This document shows, one piece after another, positions 35,485-45,306 of a stretch of 62,727 bases of DNA. The stretch spans positions 1-62,727 of the forward strand of contig CANJYE010000016.1 in assembly GCA_947479055.1 (NCBI GenBank), given 5' to 3'. Position 1 is the stretch's first letter; the number at the start of each line of letters is the position of its first letter. The translations under genes and the position numbers were made by a program. Under the pieces are notes generated by a model. That model was not told where the DNA came from. It saw only the letters and a program-made list of their open reading frames with translations, and searched no databases. Source of the DNA: Erythrobacteraceae bacterium (GTDB taxonomy: Bacteria; Pseudomonadota; Alphaproteobacteria; Sphingomonadales; Sphingomonadaceae).

Positions 35485-36795
35485 ATGGCCGAACCACTGC
35501 GAATTGCACTTGCCGGTCTGGGTACGGTTGGCGCGGGCGTAATCCGCCTGCTGGAAGCGAATCGCACCCTGATTACCAGCCGCGCCGGGCGACCGATCGC
35601 GATCGTGGCGGTCAGCGCCCGCGATCGGAGCAAGAATCGCGGCATCGACCTTTCCACCTTCGCCTGGGAAGATGACATGACCGCGATGGCGGCCCGGCCC
35701 GATGTCGATGTGGTGGTCGAGCTGGTCGGCGGGTCCGACGGACCGGCCCTGACGCTTGCCCGCAACGCAATCCGCGAAGGCAAGGCGCTGGTCACGGCCA
35801 ACAAGGCGATGATCGCCCACCACGGGCTGGCGCTGGCCCTGGCGGCGGAAACGGCTGGCCTGCCGCTGAAGTTCGAAGCGGCGGTGGCGGGCGGGATTCC
35901 CGTGCTCAAGGGCTTGCGCGAAGGCGCGGCGGCCAATGTGATCGAACGAATCTACGGAATTCTCAACGGCACCTGCAATTACATCCTCTCGACCATGGAG
36001 GACACCGGCCGTGACTTTGGCGATGTGCTGAAGGAAGCGCAGCAACTGGGCTATGCCGAGGCTGACCCGACCTTCGATGTCGAGGGCATCGATGCGGCGC
36101 ACAAGCTTTCGATTCTTGCTGCGATCGCCTGCGGGGCCAAACTTGATTTCGCTTCGGTCGACACCAGCGGTATCTCCAGGCTGTGCGCTGCCGACATCGC
36201 CCAGGCCGATTCGCTCGGCTATGTCATTCGCCTGATCGGCATGGCCGAGACCGAGCGGGACGAGAGCGGCGCGCGCCGGCTGTTCCAGCGGGTCCAGCCC
36301 TATCTGGTCCCGCGCGACCATCCGCTGGCGCATGTCGATGGTGCCACCAATGCGGTGGTGGCGGAAGGCAATTATTGCGGGCGCCTGCTGTTCCAGGGTG
36401 CGGGCGCGGGTGACGGGCCGACCGCCAGCGCGGTCGTGGCCGACCTAATCGATGTTGCCCGCGGCGAGATCGGCGCACCCTTCTCCGTCCCGGTGGGCGA
36501 GCTTGAAGCGCTTGAGCCGGCCGAATCGGGGCATCGCATGGGGCGGCGCTACCTGCGTTTCACCGTCGCCGATCGCCCCGGTGTGCTGGCCGAACTCACT
36601 GCCGCCATGCGCGATGCCGGGGTTTCGATCGAAAGCCTGATCCAGAAGGGTCGCCCTGAAGAAGGCGGTGAGGTGCTGGTGGCAATCGTGACGCACCCGG
36701 GGCCAGAAAGCCAGGTGACCGAGGCGCTGCGTCTGCTTGACGGCTCGCCAAGCCTCACCGCGCCACCACTGGTCATGCAACTGCTTGCCAAATGA
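35485..36795 (+). CDS. hom: Homoserine dehydrogenase
   Basis: A 436-residue enzyme reducing aspartate semialdehyde to homoserine for threonine and methionine. The N-terminal Rossmann motif is GLGTVGAGVIRLLE. The catalytic region contains TANKAMIAHHG, EAAVAGGIPVLKGLREG, GILNGTCNYIL and EADPTFDVEGIDAAHKLSIL. A C-terminal ACT domain (RYLRFTVADRPGVLAELTAA) implies feedback inhibition by threonine. The Shine-Dalgarno AAGGGGG precedes the ATG. Followed 76 bases later by glpX. Confidence 0.96.
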   Translation: MAEPLRIALAGLGTVGAGVIRLLEANRTLITSRAGRPIAIVAVSARDRSKNRGIDLSTFAWEDDMTAMAARPDVDVVVELVGGSDGPALTLARNAIREGKALVTANKAMIAHHGLALALAAETAGLPLKFEAAVAGGIPVLKGLREGAAANVIERIYGILNGTCNYILSTMEDTGRDFGDVLKEAQQLGYAEADPTFDVEGIDAAHKLSILAAIACGAKLDFASVDTSGISRLCAADIAQADSLGYVIRLIGMAETERDESGARRLFQRVQPYLVPRDHPLAHVDGATNAVVAEGNYCGRLLFQGAGAGDGPTASAVVADLIDVARGEIGAPFSVPVGELEALEPAESGHRMGRRYLRFTVADRPGVLAELTAAMRDAGVSIESLIQKGRPEEGGEVLVAIVTHPGPESQVTEALRLLDGSPSLTAPPLVMQLLAK

Positions 36796-36871
36796 GTGTA
36801 ACAATTGCGGTTGAAGGCGCGAACGCCTAACCCGATCCCGTCCACCTACGATACCAAGGCGAAATTCCGAG

Positions 36872-37861
36872 ATGAACGACAAGTCCGCTACCCCCGCGAG
36901 CAAGATGCTCGATCGTGTGCTGGTGCTCGAAATGGTCCGTGTCACCGAAGCTGCCGCAATCGCGGCCTCCAAGCTGGTTGGCCGGGGCGACGAGAAGGCG
37001 GCCGACCATGCAGCCGTGGAAGCGATGCGCAAGGCATTCGACCAGCTCTACATGGATGGCACGGTGGTGATCGGCGAGGGTGAACGCGACGAGGCACCGA
37101 TGCTTTATATCGGTGAGAAGGTGGGTGGCGCGCCCGGACGGGGGCCGCGGATTGACATCGCGCTCGATCCGCTGGAAGGCACCACAATCACCGCCAAGGC
37201 CGGCCCTAACGCGCTGGCAGTGCTGGCGGCGGCGGAGGAAGGGTGCCTGCTCAACGCGCCCGATGTCTACATGGACAAGCTGGCGGTTGGCCCTGGCTAT
37301 CCGGAAGGGATCATCAGCTTGGACCGGAGCGTGCGCGAAAATGTCGAGGCGGTGGCTGCGGCCAAGGGCGTGAAACCCAACGAGATCATCGTTTGCGTGC
37401 TGGATCGCCCGCGCCATGCCGAACTGATCGGCGAACTGCGCGCGATGGGCTGCGGTATCCAGCTGATCCCCGATGGCGACGTGGCCGGCGTGATCGCGGT
37501 GACCAATCCCGATACCACGGTCGATCTCTACATGGGGTCCGGCGGCGCGCCCGAAGGCGTGCTGGCGGCGGCGGCGCTGCGCTGCGTCGGCGGCCAGTTC
37601 AACGGCCGCCTGCTGTTCCGCAACGATGACGAGCGCGCCCGCGCCCGCAAGTGGGGGATCGAGGATCTCAACCGCATCTACAAGCTGGAAGACCTCGCCA
37701 AGGGCGATTGCATCTTTGCGGCCACCGGGGTGACCGATGGCTCGCTGTTGCAGGGCGTCAAGCGCCTCAAGGGTGGTCGGATGACCACTGAAAGCGTGGT
37801 GATGCGGGCCAGCTCCGGCACGGTACGCTGGGTTCGGGGCGAACATCGCGGCGAAGGCTGA
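36872..37861 (+). CDS. glpX: Class II fructose-1,6-bisphosphatase (GlpX)
   Basis: A 329-residue metal-dependent phosphatase of gluconeogenesis. Markers are DGTVVIGEGERDEAPMLYIG, the LDPLEGT metal-binding motif, and TVRWVRGEH near the C-terminus. The location after hom, as seen in other alphaproteobacteria, makes a shared transcript plausible. A 10-base-arm hairpin follows the stop. Confidence 0.95.
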   Translation: MNDKSATPASKMLDRVLVLEMVRVTEAAAIAASKLVGRGDEKAADHAAVEAMRKAFDQLYMDGTVVIGEGERDEAPMLYIGEKVGGAPGRGPRIDIALDPLEGTTITAKAGPNALAVLAAAEEGCLLNAPDVYMDKLAVGPGYPEGIISLDRSVRENVEAVAAAKGVKPNEIIVCVLDRPRHAELIGELRAMGCGIQLIPDGDVAGVIAVTNPDTTVDLYMGSGGAPEGVLAAAALRCVGGQFNGRLLFRNDDERARARKWGIEDLNRIYKLEDLAKGDCIFAATGVTDGSLLQGVKRLKGGRMTTESVVMRASSGTVRWVRGEHRGEG

Positions 37862-37865
37862 GTAT

Positions 37866-37894
37866 CGGTGGGGATGGCGCTGCTATCCCCACCG
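37866..37894 (+). terminator. Hairpin after glpX, probable terminator
   Basis: CGGTGGGGAT pairs perfectly with ATCCCCACCG across a 9-base loop, 4 bases after the glpX stop. No T-run follows, so termination strength is uncertain. It may instead stabilise the mRNA 3' end. Confidence 0.5.
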
Positions 37895-37984
37895 GAATTG
37901 GGGGCCGGTTTGCAATCGCGTGACTCTTGGTTAGAGGCGGCGAATAGTCTTCCCGCCCATTTGTGACCAAGGGATCATCGCGCG

Positions 37985-38920
37985 ATGAAAATCATGGCTG
38001 GCAACTCCAACCTGCCGCTGGCCCGGGCCATTGCCGGGTATCTCGAACTGCCTTTGACCGATGCCAGCGTCCGGCGCTTCGCCGACGAGGAAATCTTCGT
38101 TGAAATTCACGAGAATGTCCGGGGCGAGGATGTCTTCCTGGTCCAGTCGACCAGCTATCCGGCCAATGATAATCTGATGGAGCTGCTGATCTGCATCGAT
38201 GCACTGAAGCGTGCGTCGGCCCGGCGGATCACGGCCGTCATCCCCTATTTCGGCTATGCCCGGCAGGACCGTAAGCCAGGCCCGCGTACGCCGATCTCGG
38301 CCAAGCTGGTGGCGAACCTGATCACCCAGGCCGGGGCTGACCGGGTAGTGTCGGTCGATCTCCATGCCGGGCAGATCCAGGGCTTCTTCGATATCCCGAC
38401 CGACAATCTCTATGCTGCCCCGGCGATGGCCGCCGATATCCAGGCGCGCTACGGCGGGCAGGGGCTGACGGTCGTCTCGCCCGACGTTGGCGGCGTGGTC
38501 CGCGCCCGCGCGTTGGCCAAGCGGCTGGACAATGCCCCGCTCGCCATCGTTGACAAGCGCCGCGAGCGGCCGGGCGAATCCGAAGTGATGAACATCATCG
38601 GCGACGTGAAAGGCCGCCATTGCATCCTGATCGACGATATTGTCGATTCGGGTGGCACGCTGTGCAACGCGGCGCAGGCGCTGATGAACGCCGGGGCGAC
38701 CAGCGTCGCGGCCTATATCACCCACGGGGTGCTGTCGGGTGCGGCCGTGCAGAAGGTCGATAATTCGGCCTTGAAGGAACTGGTGATTACCGACACGATT
38801 CTCGCTGCCGATGCTGCCAGGGACAGCAGCCGGATCCGCATCCTTTCCATCGCCACGCTGATCGGCGAGGCGATCCGCCGGATTGCCGACGAGAGCTCGG
38901 TCAGCTCGCTGTTCGATTGA
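37985..38920 (+). CDS. prs: Ribose-phosphate pyrophosphokinase
   Basis: A 311-residue PRPP synthase converting ribose 5-phosphate and ATP to PRPP for nucleotide, histidine and NAD synthesis. It has [20 protein letters not shown], the PP loop [14 protein letters not shown], and the PRPP-binding [16 protein letters not shown] motif ([18 protein letters not shown]). Length is standard. The next gene starts 10 bases after its stop. Confidence 0.97.
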   Translation: MKIMAGNSNLPLARAIAGYLELPLTDASVRRFADEEIFVEIHENVRGEDVFLVQSTSYPANDNLMELLICIDALKRASARRITAVIPYFGYARQDRKPGPRTPISAKLVANLITQAGADRVVSVDLHAGQIQGFFDIPTDNLYAAPAMAADIQARYGGQGLTVVSPDVGGVVRARALAKRLDNAPLAIVDKRRERPGESEVMNIIGDVKGRHCILIDDIVDSGGTLCNAAQALMNAGATSVAAYITHGVLSGAAVQKVDNSALKELVITDTILAADAARDSSRIRILSIATLIGEAIRRIADESSVSSLFD

Positions 38921-38930
38921 GGCTGCCGGG

Positions 38931-39713
38931 ATGAGGCTCGATGCCGACATCGCCCTGGCACAGCGCCTTGCCGACGCGGCGGGGGCGGTGATCCTGCCTT
39001 ATTTCCGCAGCCCGATGACGACAGAGCGCAAGGGCGATGCCACCCCGGTGACACTCGCCGATCGTGGCGCGGAAGAAGCGATGCGGGCGATCCTTGCGGC
39101 GGAGCGGCCTGCTGACGGGATCATCGGCGAGGAATTCGGGGCCGAACGCAGTGGTGCCAGCCGCCAGTGGGTGCTTGATCCGATCGATGGCACTGCGGGC
39201 TTCCTTGCCGGGCGGCCGATCTTCGGCACGCTGATCGCGTTGCTGGTCGATGGATGGCCGGTGCTTGGCATCATCGACCAGCCGGTGCTGAAGGAGCGCT
39301 GGCTGGGCGTGACCGGACAGGCGACTACGCTCAACGACCGACCGGCGCTGTGCCGGCCCTGCAAGGCGCTGAACGAGGCGACGCTGGCCACCACTGGCCC
39401 GCATTATTTCAACGAGCACGATGGCGGCCATTTCATGGCTCTGGCGGCCCGGACCGATCACCGCCGGATGGTGATGGGCGGGGACTGCTACAATTACGCC
39501 ATGCTCGCCAGCGGCCAGGTCGATATCGTCTGTGAGGCCGAGCTCAAGCTGCACGACTGGGCCGCGCTGGTGCCGGTGATTGAAGGGGCGGGCGGCACGA
39601 TGAGCGACTGGAACGGCGATCCGCTTCACGCCGCATCGACCGGCCACGTGCTCGCGCTGGGAGATCCTGCGCGGCTGGAAGACGTGGTGGAGGCGCTGGC
39701 CTGCCACCATTGA
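38931..39713 (+). CDS. hisN: Inositol monophosphatase family protein, probable histidinol-phosphatase
   Basis: A 260-residue lithium-sensitive-type phosphatase. Metal motifs are GEEFG and WVLDPIDGTAGFL, with a C-terminal site around ELKLHDWAALVPVIEGAGG. The sequence most resembles HisN, which dephosphorylates histidinol phosphate, but an inositol or other sugar phosphatase is possible. The start is set 10 bases after prs; an upstream in-frame start would overlap prs. Confidence 0.88.
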   Translation: MRLDADIALAQRLADAAGAVILPYFRSPMTTERKGDATPVTLADRGAEEAMRAILAAERPADGIIGEEFGAERSGASRQWVLDPIDGTAGFLAGRPIFGTLIALLVDGWPVLGIIDQPVLKERWLGVTGQATTLNDRPALCRPCKALNEATLATTGPHYFNEHDGGHFMALAARTDHRRMVMGGDCYNYAMLASGQVDIVCEAELKLHDWAALVPVIEGAGGTMSDWNGDPLHAASTGHVLALGDPARLEDVVEALACHH

Positions 39714-39892
39714 TCCTGGACGGTATCCGCCCCGTCGCTGGGTGGGGTTCTGTTATTCGCCAGCTGAAACGCTTGCCTTTTGCCTGGTCCATGCGTAGAG
39801 GCGCCGCCTTCAACGATGCGTAATTGACAGGCCGGCCTGGCGAACAAGGGCTGCCAGGGCTGGTCGGACGCGTCCCTGACAAGGAGATGAAA

Positions 39893-40096
39893 ATGCCCAA
39901 GCTCAAGACCAAAAGCGGTGTGAAGAAGCGATTCAAGCTCACCGCGACCGGCAAGATCAAGCATGGCGCGGTTGGCAAGCGCCACAGGCTGATCAGCCAT
40001 AATGCCAAGTACATCCGCCAGCACCGTCGCACCGACACGATCTCTGACGCTGATGCAAGGACGATCAAGAAATGGGCGCCCTACGGGCTGAATTGA
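39893..40096 (+). CDS. rpmI: 50S ribosomal protein L35
   Basis: A 67-residue basic protein with the canonical MPKLKTKSGVKKRF start and the GKIKHGAVGKRHRLI core. The Shine-Dalgarno AAGGAG precedes the ATG. infC is not adjacent. The 179-base gap upstream contains no gene and probably holds the promoter and a leader through which L20 could regulate the pair, but I did not fold it. Confidence 0.97.
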   Translation: MPKLKTKSGVKKRFKLTATGKIKHGAVGKRHRLISHNAKYIRQHRRTDTISDADARTIKKWAPYGLN

Positions 40097-40113
40097 GACA
40101 GGAGTACTAGCAT

Positions 40114-40473
40114 ATGCCTCGCATCAAACGCGGCGTTACCACCCGCGCCAAGCACAAGCGTCTTCTGGATCAGGCGAAGGGCTTTCGCGGTCGTCGCAAG
40201 AACACGATTCGCATCGCCCGTCAGGCCGTCGAGAAGGCCGGACAATACGCCTATCGCGACCGCAAGGTTAAGAAGCGCAATTTCCGCGCCCTTTGGATCC
40301 AGCGCATCAACGCTGCCGTCCGCGCCGAAGGCCTGACTTATTCGCAGTTCATCCATGGCACCAAACTGGCCGGGATCGAACTGGACCGGAAGGTGATGGC
40401 CGATCTGGCGATGAACGAAGGCGGTGCCTTCACCGCGATCATCGCCCAGGCCAAGAAGGCCCTGGCGGCCTGA
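40114..40473 (+). CDS. rplT: 50S ribosomal protein L20
   Basis: A 119-residue protein with [28 protein letters not shown] and [15 protein letters not shown]. It is an early assembly protein of the large subunit and in many bacteria represses its own operon. It follows rpmI by 17 bases and ends in a strong terminator. Confidence 0.98.
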   Translation: MPRIKRGVTTRAKHKRLLDQAKGFRGRRKNTIRIARQAVEKAGQYAYRDRKVKKRNFRALWIQRINAAVRAEGLTYSQFIHGTKLAGIELDRKVMADLAMNEGGAFTAIIAQAKKALAA

Positions 40474-40501
40474 TCCGGCTGTTTGTCCCCGCGGGGACAT
40501 G

Positions 40502-40540
40502 AAAAAGGGCACTGGTGGCATGGCCATCGGTGCCCTTTTT
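40502..40540 (+). terminator. Intrinsic terminator after rpmI-rplT
   Basis: Arms AAAAAGGGCAC/GTGCCCTTTTT enclose a second inner stem (GGTGGC/GCCATC). The outer right arm ends in a five-T run, a classic factor-independent terminator. Confidence 0.88.
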
Positions 40541-40693
40541 GCTGCCCGCAAGCCTGGTTAACAATCGGGTCGGACAAGTTTCGTTTGGTTATCAGTTAGA
40601 AATTGCTCCTCCCCCCACCGCGCGCGCCCTGCTAGAGCAGGGTTAAGAACGGGTTGCACGCTGCCCCAAGGCGGCGCCGATAAGGGTGGGAAG

Positions 40694-41570
40694 ATGACTG
40701 CCAGTTGCGCGATCGACGTGCGGTTTTTTCCGCCGCCGCCAGAACTTGAAGGTTGTTTTTCCACCTTTTACCGTGCGGAATTCCGCGTTTCCGATGGTGG
40801 CCGGGTGCGCGACCATCTCCAGCCGGAATGGGCCAATTTGCGATTCTTTACCGGTGATGCGCCCGATGCGCAGGTGCCCGGCGGGCTGGAGCTTTCCCGT
40901 GCCCGCTTCACCGCGACCGGGCCGAGCTCCCTGCCGATCGAGTTTGAACTGGGCCAGACCCGGATGTGGGGGGGTGGGTCTTTTCCCGCTGGGCTGGACC
41001 AAGTTTGTCTCCACCCCCGCCGCGGAGATGGCCAATGCCCTGGTCGATGGAGAGCGGGACGCGGCCTTCCTCAGCTTCGCCCCGATTCTCGACAATCTGT
41101 TCGAAGGCGAGCCGGATGATGACCGCGAATACGCCATCATCCTCGATCATTTCCTCGCGCGCAACCGGCCCCATCCCGATCAGGACCGGATCATGGCGGT
41201 GCATGCCGCGCTGGTCGATCCGGCTGTCAGCAGCGTTGCCGAATTTGCCGAGCATGCGGGCCTCAGCCAGCGCACGCTGGAGCGATTGTGCCATCGCGCC
41301 TTTGGTTTCCCGCCCAAGCTGTTGCTGCGCCGCCAGCGCTTCATGCGCAGCCTGGCGAGCTTCATGCTCCAGCCGAGCGGCAGCTGGACCGGAGCGATGG
41401 ACGACCATTACCACGATCAGGCCCATTTCGTACGTGATTTCAGGGCCTTCATGACGATGAGCCCGAGCGAATATGCTGCGCTCGATCATCCGATCCTCAG
41501 CGCCTTCATGGTCGAACGGGCGCGGATATGGGGCTCTGCAGCACAAACGCTCGACAAGCCGAAGCCATGA
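40694..41570 (+). pseudogene. AraC-family regulator with a +1 frameshift in a poly-G tract
   Basis: The N-terminal part (MTASCAIDVRFFPPPPELEG to FELGQTRMWG) and the C-terminal part (GLFPLGWTKFVSTPAAEMAN to the end) are in different frames. They join smoothly if one G is removed from the seven-G run at 40968-40974. The C-terminal part has an AraC double helix-turn-helix ([40 protein letters not shown]). The repaired protein would be about 291 residues. A palindrome CCCTGCT-AG-AGCAGGG at 40627-40642 upstream could be its operator. Whether the shift is real or a sequencing error is open. Confidence 0.85.
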
Positions 41571-41622
41571 TTCCTTCTGCCGGTGCTTTGCATCCGGCCA
41601 ATTCCACGCTAGCGGCACGCGC

Positions 41623-42720
41623 ATGGACGAAATGGAGCAAATGAGAGCGCAGGCGCTCGCCGCGATCAACGCTGCCGTCACGCTCGACGCCCTTGAGGCG
41701 GAGCGGGTGGCTGCGCTGGGCAAGCAGGGCTGGATTTCGGCCCTGCTGAAGACGCTGGGCGCTATGTCGCCCGAGAAACGCCAGGAAGAAGGGCCGAAAA
41801 TTCAAGGGCTTCGTCAGGAAGTCGCCGATGCGATTGCCGCGCGCAAGGGGGCTCTTGAGGCGGCGGCGCTGGAGGCGCAGCTGGCATCCCAGACCATCGA
41901 CCTTACGCTGCCCGCGCCGGAAGCACCGCAGGGGTCGGTCCATCCGATCGGGCAGGTGATGGACGAACTGGCTGAAATCTTTGCCGATCTTGGCTTCTCC
42001 GTGGCCACCGGACCGGAGATCGAGGACGACTGGCACAATTTCACCGCGCTCAACATGCCCGAAAGCCACCCGGCGCGGGCGATGCACGATACGTTCTATT
42101 TCCCCGACACCAGGCTGCACAACGCTGCACAACAGCGTTCAATGCTGTTGAGGACGCACACCAGCCCGGTTCAGATCCGCGCAATGCTGGCACGCGGCGC
42201 GCCCTTGCGGGTGATCGCGCCGGGGCGGGTCTATCGCTCCGACAGCGACGCCACCCACACCCCGATGTTCCACCAGATCGAAGGGCTGGTGATCGACAAG
42301 GGCATCCACCTCGGCCATCTCAAATGGACGCTGGAGACTTTCCTCAAGGCCTTCTTCGAGCGCGAGGACATCGTCCTGCGCCTGCGGCCGAGCTACTTCC
42401 CCTTCACCGAGCCTTCGGTCGAGGTCGATGTCGGCTACAGCCTGGTCAACGGCAAGCGGGTGATCGGCGGGGCCGATGGCTGGATGGAAGTGCTGGGCAG
42501 CGGCATGGTCAACCGCAAGGTGATCGCAGCCGGCGGGCTCGATCCGGATGAGTGGCAGGGCTTCGCGTTCGGTACCGGGGTCGATCGGCTGGCCATGCTG
42601 AAATACGGCATGGACGATCTGCGCGCCTTCTTCGATGGCGATGCGCGCTGGCTCGCTCACTACGGCTTTTCGGCGTTCGACCAGCCGACCCTTTCCGGCG
42701 GCGTGGGAGCGGTGGCATGA
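41623..42720 (+). CDS. pheS: Phenylalanine--tRNA ligase alpha subunit
   Basis: A 365-residue catalytic subunit with an N-terminal coiled-coil (tRNA-binding) region and the class II core: motif 1-2 region [50 protein letters not shown] and motif 3 [14 protein letters not shown]. The ATG chosen ([12 protein letters not shown]) is the family start; the frame upstream overlaps the AraC gene. It overlaps pheT by 4 bases (ATGA). Confidence 0.97.
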   Translation: MDEMEQMRAQALAAINAAVTLDALEAERVAALGKQGWISALLKTLGAMSPEKRQEEGPKIQGLRQEVADAIAARKGALEAAALEAQLASQTIDLTLPAPEAPQGSVHPIGQVMDELAEIFADLGFSVATGPEIEDDWHNFTALNMPESHPARAMHDTFYFPDTRLHNAAQQRSMLLRTHTSPVQIRAMLARGAPLRVIAPGRVYRSDSDATHTPMFHQIEGLVIDKGIHLGHLKWTLETFLKAFFEREDIVLRLRPSYFPFTEPSVEVDVGYSLVNGKRVIGGADGWMEVLGSGMVNRKVIAAGGLDPDEWQGFAFGTGVDRLAMLKYGMDDLRAFFDGDARWLAHYGFSAFDQPTLSGGVGAVA

Positions 42721-45188
42721 AGTTCTCGCTCGCCTGGCTGAAGGACCATCTCGACACGCAGGCGGATGTGGCGGCCATCGCCGCGACGCTGAACGCGATC
42801 GGCCTCGAGGTGGAGGGGATCGACGATCCGGCGCAGGCGCTGGCCGGTTTCCGCGTCGCCCGCGTGCTCACTGCCGCGCCGCATCCGAAGGCCGACAAGC
42901 TGCAGGTGCTGAGCGTGGACACCGGCGAGGGCGAGCCATTGCAGGTGGTCTGCGGCGCGGCCAACGCGCGGGCCGGGCTGGTCGGGGTGCTGGGCCTGTC
43001 CGGCGCGGTGGTGCCGGCCAATGGCATGGTGTTGAAGAAAAGCGCCATTCGCGGGGTCGAATCCAACGGCATGATGTGCTCCACCCGCGAACTCGGGCTG
43101 GGCGAGGAGCATGAGGGCATCATTGAGCTGCCGGACAATGCGCCGGTCGGCGCGCCTTTTGCCGAATACCATGGCGCGGATCCCGTGTTCGACGTGGCGA
43201 TCACCCCGAACCGGCCCGATTGCATGGGCGTCTATGGCATCGCGCGCGATCTGGCCGCTGCCGGGCTGGGCACGCTGAAGAAGATTCCGGCCGAATCGGT
43301 GATCGGAAGCTATCCCTGCCCGACCGAAATCCGCACCGACGATCCGGATGGCTGCCCCGCCTTTTACGGCCGGGTCATTCGCGGCGTCCGCAATGGTGCA
43401 TCGCCGGACTGGATGCAGGCCCGGTTGCGCAGCGCCGGACAGCGCCCGATCTCGGCGCTGGTCGATATCACCAACTACATCATGCTGACCTATGGCCGCC
43501 CTGCTCACGCCTATGATCTGGCCAGGATCGATGGCGCCGTGGTCGCCCGCCGCGCCCGCGCGGGCGAAAGCGTGCTGGCGCTCAACGGCAAGGAATATGC
43601 GCTCGACCCCGAAATGACCGTGATCGCTGACGACAGCGTCGTGCACGACATTGCCGGGATCATGGGCGGCGAGCATTCGGGCTGTTCGGACAGCACCACC
43701 GACGTCCTGCTGGAGATCGCCTATTTCGCGCCGGAGCGGATCGCGGCAACCGGGCGCAGGCTGAACCTGACGTCCGACGCGCGCGGCCGGTTCGAACGCG
43801 GGGTGGACCCGCAGTTCCTTTCCGCCGGGCTCAACCTGCTGACGAAACTGATCCTGGAAATCTGCGGCGGCGAGGCCAGCCACGCGGTCCACGCGGGCGA
43901 GGCTCCGGCGGGCATGCGCGAAGTGGCCTATGATCCTTCGCTGGCGGCAACGCTGGGCGGCGTGGATATCGCGGCGGACGAACAGAAGCGCATCCTGGCC
44001 GCGCTGGGCTTCACCGTGCGCGACGACTGGCGCGTGATTGCCCCCGGCTGGCGGCCCGATATCGACGGCGCACCCGACATCGTCGAGGAAGTGGTCCGCA
44101 TCCACGGGCTGGACACAATCGCCAGCGTTGCGCTGCCGCGGCTGGAAGGCGTGGCCCGTCCGACCGCGACGCCGGAACAGATCATGGAGCGCCGCCTGCG
44201 CCGCGCCGCTGCGGCGCGTGGGGCCAACGAGGCGGTGACCTGGTCGTTCCTGCCGGTGCCGGAAGCGGAGGCCTTTGCGGTGGAAGGCCATGCCCTGTGG
44301 CAGCTGGCCAATCCGATCAGCGAGGACATGAAGGCAATGCGCCCTTCGCTGCTGCCCGGTCTGCTGGCGGCCACGCGGCGCAATCTGGATCGCGGCGCAT
44401 CCACCATCCGGCTGTTCGAGATCGGCCGCCGCTATCTGCGCGGGGATGACGGCACCAGCGACGAGCGGCTGGCGCTGGGCGTGGTGCTGGCGGGCGAGAA
44501 GACCCCGCGCGGCTGGGCAACAGGCAAGGCTTCCGCCTTCGATGCCTTCGACGCCAAGGCAGAAGCGCTGGCGCTGCTGGCCGAGGCCGGTGCGCAGGTC
44601 GACAAGTTGCAGGTGATGGGAGAGGCAGGGCCGCAGTTCCATCCCGGCCAGTCGGCCACGCTGCGATTGGGGCCGAAGAATGTGCTGGCCCGCTTCGGCG
44701 CGCTTCATCCCGCGACGCTGGCCGGGTTCGACATCGCTGGCCCGGTGGTGGCAGTGGAGCTGTTCCTCGATGCGATCCCGGCCCGCAAGGGCGCAGGCGG
44801 ATTTGCCCGCGCAGCTTACAGTCCGCCCGCCTTGCAGGCGGTGATGCGCGACTTTGCTTTTCTCGTCCCGCTCGATACGCCAGCGGGCGATCTGCTCCGC
44901 GCCGTGAAGGGCGCGGACAAGGCCAATATCGTCGATGCGCGGATGTTCGACGATTTCCGTGGGGTCGGCGTGCCGGACGGGCAGAAGTCGCTCGCCGTGG
45001 AAGTCACGCTCCAGCCGGGCGAGAAGAGCTACACCGACGAGGAGCTGAAGGCGATTGCCGAGCGGATAACCAGCGCGGCGGCAAAGCTGGGCGCGCAACT
45101 TCGTTTTGGTATCAGCATCGCTGCGGGACTGACTGATCGAGAATTCGCCGCGATATCGGAATCGAAGAGGCGCAACCTCGACAAATAG
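42717..45188 (+). CDS. pheT: Phenylalanine--tRNA ligase beta subunit
   Basis: An 823-residue subunit of the (alpha-beta)2 synthetase. Domains in order: N-terminal [20 protein letters not shown], the EMAP-type tRNA-binding domain ([20 protein letters not shown]), the B3/B4 editing domain ([17 protein letters not shown]), B5, the catalytic-like core, and a C-terminal anticodon-binding ferredoxin fold ([20 protein letters not shown]). After the usual end (AAKLGAQLR) about 27 extra residues follow ([20 protein letters not shown]...), a C-terminal extension I do not expect in the family. Confidence 0.97.
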   Translation: MKFSLAWLKDHLDTQADVAAIAATLNAIGLEVEGIDDPAQALAGFRVARVLTAAPHPKADKLQVLSVDTGEGEPLQVVCGAANARAGLVGVLGLSGAVVPANGMVLKKSAIRGVESNGMMCSTRELGLGEEHEGIIELPDNAPVGAPFAEYHGADPVFDVAITPNRPDCMGVYGIARDLAAAGLGTLKKIPAESVIGSYPCPTEIRTDDPDGCPAFYGRVIRGVRNGASPDWMQARLRSAGQRPISALVDITNYIMLTYGRPAHAYDLARIDGAVVARRARAGESVLALNGKEYALDPEMTVIADDSVVHDIAGIMGGEHSGCSDSTTDVLLEIAYFAPERIAATGRRLNLTSDARGRFERGVDPQFLSAGLNLLTKLILEICGGEASHAVHAGEAPAGMREVAYDPSLAATLGGVDIAADEQKRILAALGFTVRDDWRVIAPGWRPDIDGAPDIVEEVVRIHGLDTIASVALPRLEGVARPTATPEQIMERRLRRAAAARGANEAVTWSFLPVPEAEAFAVEGHALWQLANPISEDMKAMRPSLLPGLLAATRRNLDRGASTIRLFEIGRRYLRGDDGTSDERLALGVVLAGEKTPRGWATGKASAFDAFDAKAEALALLAEAGAQVDKLQVMGEAGPQFHPGQSATLRLGPKNVLARFGALHPATLAGFDIAGPVVAVELFLDAIPARKGAGGFARAAYSPPALQAVMRDFAFLVPLDTPAGDLLRAVKGADKANIVDARMFDDFRGVGVPDGQKSLAVEVTLQPGEKSYTDEELKAIAERITSAAAKLGAQLRFGISIAAGLTDREFAAISESKRRNLDK

Positions 45189-45194
45189 TTTTCC

Positions 45195-45283
45195 GTCATG
45201 CTGAACTTGTTTCAGCATCCATCGCGCCTTCGGGTCCGGAGGTGTGAGCGGCGAAATGGACCCTGAAACAAGTTCGGGGTGAC
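45195..45283. repeat. Dispersed imperfect palindrome of the sphingomonad type
   Basis: Outer arms of about 26 bases are imperfect inverted copies: GTCATGCTGAACTTGTTTCA on the left, and on the right the complement of GTCACCCCGAACTTGTTTCA. They flank about 35 bases. Read on the minus strand, one arm yields the well-known spurious peptide HPELVSGS. Copies of this element are scattered between genes in many sphingomonads. Here it fills the pheT-prfC gap. Confidence 0.8.
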
Positions 45284-45306
45284 GACCCTTTTGAGTTCGG
45301 ATTAAT

